From the NCBI GenBank assembly GCA_039881145.1, contig JAYKKI010000066.1, positions 12,665,501 to 12,729,500 on the forward strand: a DNA stretch of 64,000 nt, read 5' to 3'. Of the stretch, positions 35,299 through 49,578 are shown piece by piece. The DNA comes from Druceiella hillmani. Taxonomy: Eukaryota; Arthropoda; Insecta; Lepidoptera; Hepialidae. The position numbers and the translations under genes were made by a program. Numbering within the stretch: the stretch's first letter is position 1; each line of letters begins with the position of its first letter. The notes under the pieces are model-generated. The model saw only the letters and a program-made list of their open reading frames with translations. It was not told the origin of the DNA and did not search any database.

Positions 35299-38200
35299 GT
35301 ATGTACTTCTTCACTTGTTTTGGTAACTGGGTGACAGCTATTTTGTTGTTTTAAATTGGGTCGAATGACTGAGTAATATTTTTAAAATTACAAACATATT
35401 TAATAATTAAACATCAGCACTTACGCGAATAATTCTTGAAATAAGTTCTGTATGCCGTATATATAAATCATTTACGTAAATGCTCATATTTTACTACAGC
35501 CATAGTGTATTATAAGGAAAAAATATTTCGTTTTAATATTATTAGTATTTTTTTAAATGAAGTATTTAAATGACATTTCATGTAGGATATGAAATTTCAG
35601 TAGTATTTTTTTATTCAACCCTCTTATTTTCAATTGCCATTAAGTTAGTGTCTTTAACAGGAGTGCTAATTTATCTCTATATTTAGGATATTCTAACGGA
35701 AAGCACTGTGACTTAGAAGTGAGTCGAACATAATTAAAATTCCTGTAAAATTTAAACTTTTTTCGAGGAGCGTGTATATTGCCGACTAAAAATACTTCAT
35801 ATTAATGGCATGTTTCTTACGTGATGGTCAATTGAAAACCAAAACTCTTTACGCTGGCTCTGTAGTTCTTAAGATTCATTCCGAGCTTTAATGGTTTTTA
35901 TTCTGCCGTACCCTCTTGTACAAACAAATAATTTGCTTCCAACAAATACGTTGCCCCATTTACGATGGTTTAGCTGATACGATACGTTATAGCTACTATA
36001 CATATATATTTCTACCACCTTATGTTAACTCTTAGGGAGTCCATAAATTTGAATTGTTATGAAAAAACTATTAAATGATTAGTTACTGATAGTTCTTTAA
36101 TATACTTACATTAAAGTTAAAAATTCGTTAGGAAAAGACGCAAAGAATAAATATGTTTTTTATATTTAGTTTATACTTTTAAGGGTCACATTCAAAATCT
36201 TAAGTATTAGGCGTCAAAAATATATGTCAGTCGTGTTATTCTAAATTCAAATTCTTGCGAAGTTGATTTATGAACAAAGCTATTTTTTAATTTTAACATT
36301 ACTCGTATTTTAAAATAAAAACAAATCTTATTATAGATATTACATCTTTCTATAAAAATGTATAACATTATTGCTTGAAAGATCTATCCATTATGTAATC
36401 CATTTCAAATACAGCGAGAGAAGGAGTACCGTACATTTCCTGATAGTTTTCAGCCAATAATGACTTCCGAATTAAAATAAAATATAGAAACTATATAAAT
36501 ACGTATTTTAGATATATGCAAATACGTATCTCACATAACACTAAGTATATATAAATACGGTTACGTCATACGTGACACTAAGCACCCTAAAATGGAATGA
36601 CTACTTGCTTTAGTCATATCAAAGAAAGTCGGTTGTACACAGGTAAGTGGCCATGTGGAATGGGCAAATAATGTAATAAATCCATACAGTTTTTAATATT
36701 TTTAGCATGGTACTTTAGAATATAAAATAAATAAATACAATAAAATGTCTTGCATAACGATTTCAAAGAAATATTTTTACGTATATAAATAAACATATTG
36801 AGATCGATTTAAACATTAAACGATTTTTTAAAAAAAATTAAAGAACAGTATACGCATAATTCCCATCATTTTAGTTTGTAGATAAAATATTGCGTAAAAC
36901 AAGACAGAACCTCTAGACTCGGGTACAAAAAACGGTATTCCTAAAGATTAAATCAAGGTAGTAACAGCAAAAGCAAAAGCGAAATGCGAAAGATGAATAC
37001 TATAAACGGTCTATCGATTCAATTTAATGTAAAAATTAAATTTCCCTACCAGAAGAAAAATGTATGTACATTTGCCAAATGTTTCATCAGGTTTGGGAAT
37101 TAATGGAATAATATTTCAATATTTTTAAATGCCTTTGATATAAATAGATTCTAGAAATCTGAATAAAATGAATGCTGTTCGATTTTGATATGTAAAAACA
37201 ATATTCGATTTCAATATCAGTGAAGGAAAAACGTAAAATTTACATTTCCGTAAATAGAAGGCATGAACAAGAAGACGAAAAGTATGTTTCATCATGAACG
37301 GTTGTTAGTACACAATTATTTTAATTGGTTTCTATTGAGCTCGACCCATTTCACATGAAGGGACTTATTTGATTTGATTATATTGAAATGATCATAATTC
37401 TGTTTATTTAACAAACTTCGAAGAAGGATGAGGTTCTGAATTCAGCTGTAGTTGTATATCTCTATATATATAGAGATATAGTTGTATACAAGACAAGAGT
37501 ATATAGAGATGTAGTTGTATATCTCTATATACTCTTGTCTCCTGTATTTATAAACCGATGCATGTGATTCTTTTCTTATTTGGAAGGGAATAACCAATAG
37601 TATAGTTCCATGAAAATTTAATTAGACTTTAACAATGAAAATTAAAAGTACACTGTAGAATTTCTTAATAATGAACATCATTTTGAATTTGTTTAATATA
37701 AATCTAATTAAAATCTAGTAAGACGCGATTAAAGGTGACATAAATTTATTGTTTTTAAAATAAGAATACAATGAATGAGCTGGAACGTGGTAACCGGAAC
37801 TATTCAGTGACAAGATGAAAACTAATCGATTTTGGACTCATTTGAATTGTTTTGATGTAAACACGAAAGTAACAAAATAATCAAGTAGGTAAAGATAAAT
37901 AAGTAAGTAGATAGGGATAAAATATTAGTAGGTAAATAGATGAGAAAGTTCAGGTATAAACTAGAATCTGATTGAAACTAAAAATTTGATTTATGTCTGT
38001 ATGTATGCATGCATATATACAGATATGTATGAATACACTTAGGTTCATAGAAAGCCACAAACGTCTGTCCCATTTCAATAAATGTGATATATTTTATCTT
38101 GAATTCAACGTTAGTTCGTGATATTTTTGGTAAAATGGGATATAATAGGTTTTAAAAATGAAAAAATAAAACTTTTTTCCAAATAATTTATTTGACTTCA

Positions 38201-40261
38201 CATAACTACCAAATAAGAAGAGCATTAAAAAATATGAAATAAAGAAAATATTAATACTTTGTTGGAATTTTTGCTATAAAATATCGTTTTCGAAAATAAA
38301 TAAATTTTGGAATATACCATCCACTCGCTAAAGTTAAGCCACATCCAGCTAAACCAAAAATGTTAAAGTTTAGTATGTAGATTAAATGGAATTGTTGATA
38401 ATGTCAGCGCCATTTTTCTCCAAAACAGTTCGATTTATAAAATACATGTAATTTTATATTTGATGTGGTATCTATGTATCAGTTAAAAGAGTTAGTAATA
38501 ATAATACAAATTAACTTTGTTGAAAATATCCACAAAAATTATACACATAACTCGCCCCATTTCCAAAACTGCTAAAGTTATAATTATTAAAAAAATATCC
38601 AACGTTGCGGTGAACTAATTATTTTTGAGAAACTTAAGATATTTTTTACACGTGTGGAATATATACTGGCTGATATAATATATTCCATGATGAAAAATAA
38701 TATTAATATTCGCAAATAGTTTAATAGAAATATTACGAATCGTTAAATGTTTAAATGTGCCTTAATATACCAAGAATTCTTCTAGTGTGAATGAAGTTTT
38801 ACTTAATATTTTTTTTCTTGAGTAACCTAAAAAATTAAAAGTCCATACCATTGATGAATACTTTCATTGCAGTTTTTCTATCCCGTTTCAACACTACGTT
38901 GAAACGAAATGTTAAAACTGCAACGCGAAAAAATGTCTCCAATTAAAGACATTTTATTCCTTATAGCCAAGTGTTGTAGCTATAAAGAAAAAAAAAACTA
39001 ACCAGGTCTGCTGTGTATAGTTCTGATTTTAATTAACCACTAAAATAAAGTAACAAACTGTATACTATCCTATCCTTTGAAATACCAATGGTGAATTTGG
39101 ATTTAGGGTGAAAGTTTGAATTCTTACAATATTTATTTACTTACAGAGGATAGGAAATAAATCAAGAATTATGAGTTTTTTAAAAATTAGCGTAAAAAGT
39201 ATTCTGAGTATCTATCCTTCAAACAAAATAGTCGGTGAAGAGTCTATCTGTGAATATTAAATATCACGTTTCTTTAAGGAGCAAAACGAAACGAATTTAA
39301 CAGAACTATTTCTTTTAATAATTATAAAGCAAACGTTATTTTTAAAAATCCTTTTTAATAAACATTTACAAATTAATCTATTTATACATTAAAAATGAAT
39401 CGATAAAAATCAAAGCAAACTTCCTTCCATGAATTGAGTCTCGTTTTCGTAGCAAATTATATAATTCTAAAAGTTTAACGTTCTGACACTTTCATTCAAG
39501 CTTTTATGTACTACTTGCATGCACTAGCTACCTTTATATGCCGATTTATAGGATATATAAACTATAAAAAAACAAGTTATTTTTATGTTTCCCAGTATAA
39601 TTTAATTACATAAATAATTGTTTGCACTATAACTAATATTTTCATTTTAATTTCGATACATGGAGAATTTTAGAAGGTTAGGCTATAATTAATTATAGCT
39701 TATTGAATGACGAACTCGCTTCATACTTACGATATTTGTTTACATTTTTTCTGTTTAGTATTTTAGAAAATAAAGTGACGGGACATGGAATTTTGTGGAG
39801 TTTTCTAATGGATTATTAATATTATGTTTTTAATTTTTCTGATATACCCTACAAGAATCATTTTTATTATTTCGATGATTCCCCTTTAGACAAAAAAATA
39901 TTTTAATTTCTTATGTCGAAGTAGTTTTGAGCCATCGTACGGTGGTACAATGTCTATAGGCGGGCGACCAAAAATTGATAATTCGGAAATAAAACATTAT
40001 ATTTGTATTAAAACGACTGTAAATGATTAAACAAAGTATTATTTACTTAGTTTATTATATTTTGCAAAATATTTATCAATAATTTGGTTGCAAATGATAA
40101 GGAAAAACAATTGAAGTAAATGTGAAAAATGGTATATTTCAATGTCCACATTAATAAATAATAAGCAAAATTAATTGCAAGATTAGCCTGAAATAGACTA
40201 ACAGTAATATTTACTATCTCTGAATAATGAAATTGAGGAAGAAGTCTGATTTTATTTTGAT
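35299..40261. other. No gene recognised
   Basis: AT-rich sequence containing the nested palindromes at 37,448. A segment near 38,540-38,600 (ccatttccaaaactgctaaa, then gttataatta) resembles 43,500-43,560 next to the transposon. Confidence 0.5.
37448..37540. repeat. Nested palindromes with a direct repeat
   Basis: A 24 bp palindrome lies at 37455-37478. A perfect 20 bp inverted repeat (37491-37510 and 37521-37540) has a 10-base loop. The sequence gtagttgtatatctctatat occurs at 37448 and again at 37511. Confidence 0.92.
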
Positions 40262-40715
40262 CATATATTGAGTCATACCAATGAAGGGGTCTGACTGCAA
40301 CATGAGTCTATTCCTTCAATCGGTATTAGTAAGTTTCCGAGCCATTTTTAGAGCATGGTCTCCTTTAATGCCTTCAAATTTTTGTTATTAGCTTTGACAG
40401 CCTCTTCAAATAATTTCTCAATAGACATTAATGCATGCTTAAGAATTCATGAGTCATGTATTAGTGTTTTTTGAACGGAAGCTGGAAGATTGCACCATTG
40501 ATATTCTTGTATCAAAAGTCGAGCGGTTTCCAAACCAAATTTACTTCATAACTCTACATTGATATTGTATCCCGAAAATAAAGCTCGCAAAATTGTAGAA
40601 CAACGGTCTATTAAATATTTACAGGCTTAAGCCTGTGATTTTAGCTGAAACATCTGAATTCAAAAATAATTTTTTCGCGGTATTTCTATCATTTAATATC
40701 CCACTCCCGTCACTT
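40262..40715 (-). pseudogene. Relic of a repetitive uncharacterised arthropod protein, probably transposon-linked
   Basis: On the minus strand, in order but broken by stops and shifts, I read GSGILNDRNTAKKLFLNSDV, a degraded middle, LPASVQKTLIHDS, KHALMSIEKLFEEAVKANNK and LMLQSDPFIG. This matches, from memory, a protein found many times in arthropod genomes with the blocks 'GsgtsNDGNTARrFF', 'LP.SVHKiLIHG', 'ALlPIGQLSEEAqeARNKD' and 'LLisSDPlIS'. Its biochemical role is not known to me. High copy number suggests a mobile element. Confidence 0.6.
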
Positions 40716-42239
40716 CACGTTTCATCTATAATTAAGCCTAACCGAGAGCTAAATTAACTTTGAACGTATAATTTCTTATCAACTAACATTTTTTTTATTA
40801 TTGTCTGACTAACCTGCCAATTTTAAAGATTTATTTTATACGAAAGGTGAAACTCAAAGAAACGAATCCACAAATTGGAAATGAACAGGTCGACAACATC
40901 TCATAGAAGGGGGGGCGGAGATTTTCTCACAAAATATTGGTTTCACTATCTGAATTTATTACTAACTGCAAGGGAACTTAAAAAAGTTACTAATAAATTA
41001 CTGACATCGTCTAAACTAGAATCGGCAAAAGACTAATTGTACTAGCTATGACCCGTACTACCGTCAAAATCCTATTTCCAAATTAAAGTTAAATTAACTG
41101 ACTCTAATGGAATTCTCTAAGAAAGGCGCTAACTGCTAAATCGTCAGTTGACCTGAGATAATTCTGTTAAACTACTACGTTTCTACTTCTTTTACGTTAA
41201 TAGCACTAAAATCCTTCCTCGATCGACTACAACTAGAGGTAGACGTGTTAGGTTGAATTACTTACAATCAGATTTACATTGCTCATCAGTTGTTGCTAAT
41301 TCAATACACTCAATAGCACTAAATCACTCAGTATACTTTTTAAACATTTTCGATCTATTTCATTTCATAAGCTTATTATATTTGTCGACGCTTTCAAACA
41401 AATCAAGCACACGTTTATCTAAAGGTATAGTATCTATATTCTCCACATTATCTATTGAGTAAGAGCATTTATAAAATACGTTCGTGTTTTTAGTATATCC
41501 TTTTACTGAATTCCATAACTCAAAGAAATACGTCCTATTGAAGCAGCACTTTAGTAGATTACCTGAAAAGGAAACATAAATTTTAATTAACATTGTAAAC
41601 ATCTCCTAGAGTTACTGCAAAAACGTATACCACGTAAACGCATAGCACCCACAGGCTATTACAAACTATATCGGATCGTGTATTTTACAGTAGACTACAC
41701 TTATATCAATATGTAAACATACTATAACAAGTGCGCATTGATGCTTAAAAAGAAGAGTAATTCAAAGGATGCATTTTTGCCTCAAATCATAATACACCTT
41801 CGTAGCACTAAAATACTTCAAATACTACAGGACATATAAAATTTAAATACATTAAATATTGCAATACATATCTTGACCATGGATTTTCATTTCACAAACA
41901 TAACATTTTCATTTCACAATCATAACAAATACCGGGAATGTGATTGCAAATATTAGTCACTGATAAGTAAACGGTAAGGTGTTGAAGTAAAAAAAAAGTT
42001 TTGAGCGCTGTTTAAAGAATCATTTGAAAGAGAAAATTGTGTTAGAAAATTTTATATAATACAGAGTCCGGCAGTGAAAACTGACGGTTCTTCAGAATAG
42101 GCAGCGGGTAGTGAAGAGATCCTAGGTAGCAGCGGTTGATCAAATTTCCTTCTGATGTCGGTATTTTAGTTACAATAGAGAGTTGGAAAAAACGACATAA
42201 ACACAAAAACGACATTCTGCGACATTAACACAGCGGCAC

Positions 42240-43235
42240 TTTCGTTTATGTTTTAATGTTTCTCTCGGGGATAAATTACACCTCAGCACAATTTCTTTGC
42301 GATTTCGAAACTTTTAAAAATCAGTTTTTGGGAACAACAAGAAAAAGAGGGAGTTCCCACAAGATAAAGGAGAACAAAGTTACCTGTAAAAATAGAGGCC
42401 GTATGACTTGCTTTTGAACGGAATCCCCGGTGATCAGTTCTCATTGTGCTTAAGCTCTAAGGATGTCCGATAGAAAGTATTCGGCGGATTCTTCATGATG
42501 GCTTAAACTTTCACTCATACAAAATAGCGGTAGGTTAAGAATTACCACACCAAGATTTTAGGTTAAGAATTACCACAGAATATCACCTTTTGCAGAAACC
42601 ATGTTAAAGATAATCAATGAAGACCCTGGAATTATTGTGTTGACCTCGAACGAAGCTCACTTCTACCTTAACGGTTGTGTAAATAAAAAAAATCCCCTAT
42701 TGAACCACATAAAAACCACAAAGCTTCATCAACGGCCTCTTCACAGCCCAAAGGTAAAGTTCTGAGTTGCAGTCTATAACACAGCATTGATACGGTCCTA
42801 TTTTTATCAGGAGAACGGCAGTACTATAACAGTTAATTCCAATCGCTACATAACAATAAGCAGAGACTTTCTCTTCCCCGAGTTAGTCACTGCCGAATTC
42901 CTCGTAAGAGGTTTAGATTTCAGCAGAATGAAGTAACTGAGGAAGAAACACTTCACGTGCATCTACAACCCAGCTAAGAACATCATTCTACGTAGGTTAA
43001 TCTCACTACAAGGTTACATTCTATGGCCGGCACGTTCGCCAGATTTGCCCCGTGTGATTTTTATATGTGGTGTTACCTCAAGGGAGAAGTTTATGTTGAT
43101 AAGCTTCGAAATTTGCAGAACTGCGAGAGAATATTCAGCGGAAAATGCATGCGATATTACGAACCTTGTGAAGAGTTATGATTAACTTTGTTAACCGATT
43201 GAGCAGCGCAGATTGCAAAATGCAAGTCGTCATTC
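42240..43235 (+). pseudogene. Mariner-like transposase pseudogene
   Basis: Recognisable blocks in order: RRILHDGLNFHSYKIAV (end of the DNA-binding domain); EAHFYLNGCVNKKNPL, where the expected S-D before E-A-H is N (SNEAHF), so the first catalytic Asp appears lost; LHQRPLHSPKVKF; VNSNRYITISRDFLFPEL; and WPARSPDL followed by CDFYMW-like and YLKGEVYVDKLRNLQ sequence. Stops and frameshifts occur throughout. A 20 bp stretch (ggttaagaattaccaca at about 42,532 and 42,562) is duplicated. It cannot make active transposase. Confidence 0.85.
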
Positions 43236-43388
43236 AAGTGACGTTACTTTTACTTCACAACGCTTTTTAAAAATATTTGTATAAATTCTAAACTTTCACC
43301 TTTCCCCTTTGTAATAAAACTAATCAAAAATAAATATCTCGAAAATTATTTGGATTGGAATAACCATTTCAAAAATCGTCATGTTGAT

Positions 43389-43435
43389 ACCTGAAGGTTT
43401 TTGAAGTGGTTATCCCATTTCAAAAACCTTCAGGT
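43389..43435. repeat. 17 bp inverted repeat inside the transposon right end
   Basis: acctgaaggtttttgaa and ttcaaaaaccttcaggt form perfect arms with a 13-base spacer. The same sequence is partly repeated just left (43,365-43,390). Confidence 0.92.
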
Positions 43436-46400
43436 TGGACGGAGCGGACTCTGTAATTGTAGAGATGTGAGGCTAAAAATGCCACTAAAATAAATATTCC
43501 TCTCTACCCTCCTCCAAAACTACTAAAGTTAAAATTATGAAAAAAAACAGCTTTACAGGGAGTTTACCTAAAGTTTATCGAAAACTAAAGCGATGACACT
43601 AAATCTCGTAGCTTTATAGAAATTCAGGATACTTATACGCTTATGAAAATGTATAGGCAATGCGTTTATATGATGATTAATATTTGTAATATCTTAAAAA
43701 TAATGTTTAAAAAACTAAAACCTGTTTATAGTATAACAAAGATTTAAAAATTCATAAACATATAACAAAGATTTAAAAGTAAACGATTTAAAAATTCGTG
43801 GGCCAAAAAAATTACATGATAAATAAAAAAGACAAATATGGTAATCACGTTACAAAATTTTTTGCAAAATTTAAATAGAGGTACAATATTTCTCGATATG
43901 CACCCTGCCGTGAACACTGGTTCTACCCAGTGATACTAATTTTCGTGTAATACTAGATAGATAACTCTATTATCTAGCTGTCACGTCAGGTAAACGTCTA
44001 CCAGCTATTAAATTTTACAAAAGAAATTGTCTACTCATATTTGTATTGCTGTTGTAATGTGGTTGAAAATAAATTACTTTTGTTATTTTTTTACTCATTA
44101 GGCAATATTTACGTATAGATTAGTAATATTATTATGAAAGCTGTGTTTAATTGTATTTTAGTTTTCCAAACTTTTCAAATTTTGTATTTTGCTCTTTTTA
44201 ATAACTGAAAGCATGTGCCTATTGGATATAACAAGTACACTGGTAATGTGGGATCGTTAGAAAAATCACTATATTAGTTCCAATCTTCTTGTTATATACT
44301 AACTAACTTGACCTCTCGGGTTTGAGAATTTTCGCTATTTTTCCAATTCATTGAGAGAATTGGCCTTGTAGATTGTTTCAAAGTTTTTCTTGTTCCAAAT
44401 TACCGATTTTAAAACCCGTCTAAAGACTTTAACTATTATAAAATTTACATAGCCTTAGAAAATAGATTTACACAAGTCCGTAACTGACTTGTTCACTTAA
44501 CATGATAAACCAACTCAAAGTAACAGATAAACATAACATTATGGAGATTAAAAACTTGCATCCGTACTCCATGTTCGTCCGCAAAGATGTCATTGTGCGA
44601 CAGGATCCTCTATGATATTGTTATCCTCGTTCTCACCCGCAATCCACCCATCTACGCCCATAAGGAGAAACTTCCCAACTTCATGCGTTATAATTGAAAT
44701 ATTACAAAATGTTTTTGTATAAAAGTGTAGCACATTTTTTGAAAACTTAAGTATGTATACATTTATACTATTATGAACCTGATATAATAATATGCGGAGC
44801 TTAATAATAAATAAAGAATTACAATACATACACAGTGGGCTGTTAACGACTTATTTTATTTTCATATTGAGAGTTATAACTAAGTTATCTACCTACATCT
44901 GTTAATTATTATTCACATTCATAAGATGTTTTCTTTAGTAATAATTCATTTCACTTATTTTTTACTTTTTTATTGATATATGACCCATGTTAAAGAATTT
45001 TTTTTCATTACTTTGCTTCAAAGGTTTATTGTATGTAAACAGCATAATTGAGGCAAATCGAATCATGTCTTCATACTGACAATAGTTCATACCCTAAAAG
45101 GAAACAAACTTATGTGCATTCAAATATAAACGCCGGACTTTCTAATTCTCGTATTAAGTTAGTTAACAACTTGTTTTTCATATAACTAATAAAAAAATGG
45201 TTTAAAAATTTAACCCTTATAGAGTTAAATTATTATATTAAAAGCTTATCGATGTTGTTTTGTTGAATTTTATTATATTTATTAGAATTTTGTTTTTCTA
45301 AAATTTTAGGTATTGGTAATGAGCTTAATATTTTCATAGAGAACTTTATTTTCCATATCATCAGAACATCTGACGTTTTTATAAACACTGTTACAAAAAC
45401 AATCATTAAATAATTTTGATTACGCACTCACTTCTCATCTACATTCTATAACAAACATTAACACATAAAATATTATAACAAAGTTGTTACGTAAAGACAG
45501 ATCTTGGCAGCTGGCACATTCATAGATGATATTTAAAACTATTAACTGCATGTTTCTTGAAGCATCTGTCGGTGAGAAATTTATGGAATCACCAACAACA
45601 ATGACTGGCTATTGTAGATAGAAACAGCTGTGTTTGCTTTTATTGACTGATTTATTGATACAAGTATAAACATACTAACGTGATAAAAAATAAACCCCAT
45701 TTTCAAATAAAGCTGATTGTTTCTAGCAAGAGAGGCTGTCCGATAACAAGCCAATGTTGTGTGAAACTTTTAAAAATCATATGGCAAGATCCTTTTAAGT
45801 TGACTTTTCTATATTGATTTTGACTTGGTTAAAACTTTTGAACATTTAAACTTACGCATATATGTTTAATAGCCCCAGTATTGAAGTTATATAAGTTAAT
45901 AAGCGTTCATGCATTACCAGAGTAAGGAAAGCGCACATAGTTCTTTTTCTCCTACCATTATATAGTAGCTTTTAATAGCGTTCTCTACCTCACATCTGTA
46001 GAAGCATCTCACTATTTTGTATACAATTATGTTGTATTGGTTTCTGGGTTTTTTGGGTTTCTTGTCCCGTAGAATTTTCTTATTAGTAATCATGTATTAA
46101 TGGTATTTTTTTCAGTGAAACATAGATATATGTAACACAACGCTATCGCAATCCAAACCAATATCGACAAGTCGTTTAATTTTCTTATTGCATAAAAATT
46201 TACGAATCTTAGAGAAATGTAATACTATGCTACGGTGAAATTAAATAAAAATCTTAAAATATAATAAGCTAAAATAAATAGAGCATAAATATGAATACGG
46301 CAAAGCTTTAGAAGATTGACTTTTCTTAACATTCTCTAAAGAATATTCCTAACTCTTTTTTATTTCTAAATCTTTTCGAACTTATTGTAAAATTTAAATG

Positions 46401-47416
46401 TGTTACCATAACATCATGATACCACACTTTTTTTTATATTATAGAATAATTTCTCATCATCATTAAATAGTATAAGATTTATTTCTAAAATAATAAAAAT
46501 AGGAATACCTAGTGCAAATTTGAACATATAATTAAGGGTTTAATTTCACATACGTGTTTGGAGAATTATTGTTTTTTTACCAAATAACTAAGCAGCTAGA
46601 AGTGATAAAGATATACACAACCACCTTGTTATTACACAGCAGGAGCTAAGAAATATTATTTTCTTCTACTAAAATATATATTAATAAAGAATGTATAATT
46701 AATAACTCAATCCACCACGGTTTCTTCCATGGGAAAAAAGTGCACAAAGACTATTTGACTTTTCTACGAATTTGTAATAGTATAATATCAAATAAAAACA
46801 AATCTAATAAAAGTATAAATTTAACTCAATTTCTTAATTACATTCATTTTTTTTCGTCATTGAAAGTGAGCACATCTGCAAGTATATGTTTTCTCAACAG
46901 TTTTCGCAAGCGCGTCCTGTTTGTTAACAATTTTAAACAATTTTTGTATTAAATATTTTTTCGTAGAGTTCCAAGATCAAGGTAGGTTTAGTCTTAGTAC
47001 ACAATTTTAATCGCAATATATTTTTGTCATATAAGTTAAATTTGACAACTGTAACTGCAGGTATATTCATGATCTTTTTAGTTAAAATCTAAATATTCTT
47101 AGACTTTTAATAATATATCCTTCACTGTTCTGTAACAAAACTTTTCATGATATTTAGATAAGTTAACTCTTTTTACTTTTACTTTTTAATTTTTGAATAT
47201 TTTGAGTGCACAATATAAATATATTCGCCCACTAACGCCTTTGATTTTGCACATAAGGTTTTGATTAAGTTGGATCAAAGTGACGTTGCTCTTGAACCCA
47301 CAAGCCACAGAATTTGGGTCACACTGATCGCTACGAACACTACACCGTACCACATCGTTGCACTGTGCAAGTGTGTTATGCTTGTCAGAATTTAGTGACA
47401 ATCTCTTTCTCGCATG

Positions 47417-47417
<1 letters not shown>

Positions 47418-47485
<68 letters not shown>
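47418..47485. repeat. (TA)n microsatellite
   Basis: Uninterrupted run of about 34 TA units. Confidence 0.97.
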
Positions 47486-47489
<4 letters not shown>

Positions 47490-49495
47490 ATTTAGTATTT
47501 TTAAATTTTCATATTAAAATGACGACCTCGATCTATTTCTTTAGCTACATAATCCATAAAATTACTAAGCCTAATGATAGTGAAACATTACCGATGGCAA
47601 CCGTGACCTCTCAACTGGGATTGACAATGCGATGTAGAACTATTAGAATGAAGATAACACTTCTGTAATTGTATAATTTTTCAAACTTGACTTATGATCA
47701 TATTTTAAAACAGAAGCCACCCGGGTAATTGAAAGTTCCGAAATTCATGCAAATGAATAGATAAACTAAATTATTAAGAAAATCACTCGCATGTTATAGA
47801 GACATATTTAATGGAATGATATCCACTCCCTCATCTGGGTCTGAACAAAAGCCATTCAAAAAATTAAGTTAAATACTTCCACCCTTCAAACATCAATAGT
47901 AAAATTTCTCATTTCAAATTTTAGCTTTTTCTCATAATTTTGTTCGTATGGACATAATATTTATTACAGACGAGTTAAATGTATATGTAAGCCTAACCGT
48001 CCTCTGGTTAAACGGCAAAAATAGAAATGAGCTTCGTCAAATTTCATCAACTTGAACTATAGACACTATTACAGAAGACTCTAGGTCAAAATCGAGTCTG
48101 CCCCCGAAAATTGCTGATGGTTACATAACTTTATTTGTATTACATTTGTTAATATTTTTATTTGATCAATTATCATGCTGTTTTTGAACATAAAATTATT
48201 TATTTCATTATTTGCTTATGCCAATTTATTTATTATGTTTTCGAGTTACTTTCACTCTCGTAAATGAAATATCTTTGTTTTTTATTATTTTCTATGAGGC
48301 TGAAGTGGCACTAAAATATGTTGCATTCATATACGTAAATTATAAAAGTGAAATTTATTTGTGATGAAAATTTGCTTAGAAGCGTGAAACAGGAAATTTT
48401 GAAAAATGACATTAAATATAAATATTTTAATTAACACAGAATATAAAATTATATAAAAAAGAGTACTTCAATTTTCACGTTAATTTTTTTCAATATGTCT
48501 ATCTGCTTATTTATTTATACAAATGCAGGTATGGAAATATTAGTTAGTTTTAAGTATAGATGCAGAGTACGCAAATGTAAATTTTATTTACCAATTATTA
48601 AATGGAAACATTTTGTGCCTATAATTTATTGGAAAACTCTCACTGTTGTACCTTAAAACTATCTGCGCTCGAGTAGTCACAAAGCAGATGAAACAGAAAT
48701 GGGTCTGTAATTGCTAGCTTCAGATCAAGAAATGCTTTCGTGAATTAGTGTAATGCGCCAACATGCGCATCTAATATTGGACGATCTGTTCAAAAAATTG
48801 ATCAAAAATATTTTACGAATGCATTACAAACGAAGTTCGAAAGTGCAGTTACAGAACTTCGAAGTGAGCGAAGGAACAAACGATTGGGAGAAGAGCACCC
48901 CTTTTTCTAATAACTGAATAGTTTCGATTACAAATACCCATAAAATGACAGTAAGATCAAATATCCTTGCGCTTAAATTGATATTATTGGCATTTCAATG
49001 CCAATTTCACCTGATATTTTATATTTCTCTTGCAATTGTCAGTTTCTTACAGAATTTCTAACAAATATTTATTATTTATGTACCAAAAATAACTTGCTTA
49101 ATACAGCTTAGAGATTTTTAACCAAATACCATTATAGCACTTCCATAAAAACTCTTCGATTTTATTTAAAGCTTTATAATTATAAAAAAAAAATTAGTAG
49201 TATACAGATACCCATGGACAATAAACAAATAAAAACACATAAGCAGTCAATGGAACTGCCGACAGAAGTAAAAATTTAAAACTGCGAAATAATTGTACCA
49301 TAATTTTGCATTAGTAACCATATTTTCAACGTAGTCAATTTAAATTTACTTGTATAAATATTTACAGTACTAATGTTGTACCCATTTTAGCTACGGATGT
49401 AGTGCTATTACAGCATATCAGTGACGCGCAAGACTATACCCATCCAAAAACGTCCAACGCGCACATCATGCAGTCGGATAGACACAATGTGTTGG

Positions 49496-49497
49496 TA

Positions 49498-49577
<80 letters not shown>
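49496..49577. repeat. Compound (TA)n-(TG)n microsatellite
   Basis: (TA) run followed from about 49534 by roughly 19 TG units. Confidence 0.97.

Positions 49578-49578
<1 letters not shown>

Larger units (their letters stand above)
42062..43453 (+). mobile_element. Mariner-like transposon, near full length, dead
   Basis: The ends are cagagtccg (42062-42070) and cggactctg (43445-43453), perfect inverted repeats of 9 bp, each flanked by TA (42060-42061 and 43454-43455). The 1,392 bp length is right for an autonomous mariner/IS630-type element. The inside carries a decayed transposase. A second, 17 bp perfect inverted repeat (43389-43405 and 43419-43435) lies just inside the right end. Confidence 0.88.

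Noticed and set aside
45725..45760. 'aggctgtccgataac' similar to the MITE terminus at 11,836
   Set aside because: The likeness is only about 9 bases and no opposite end is present.
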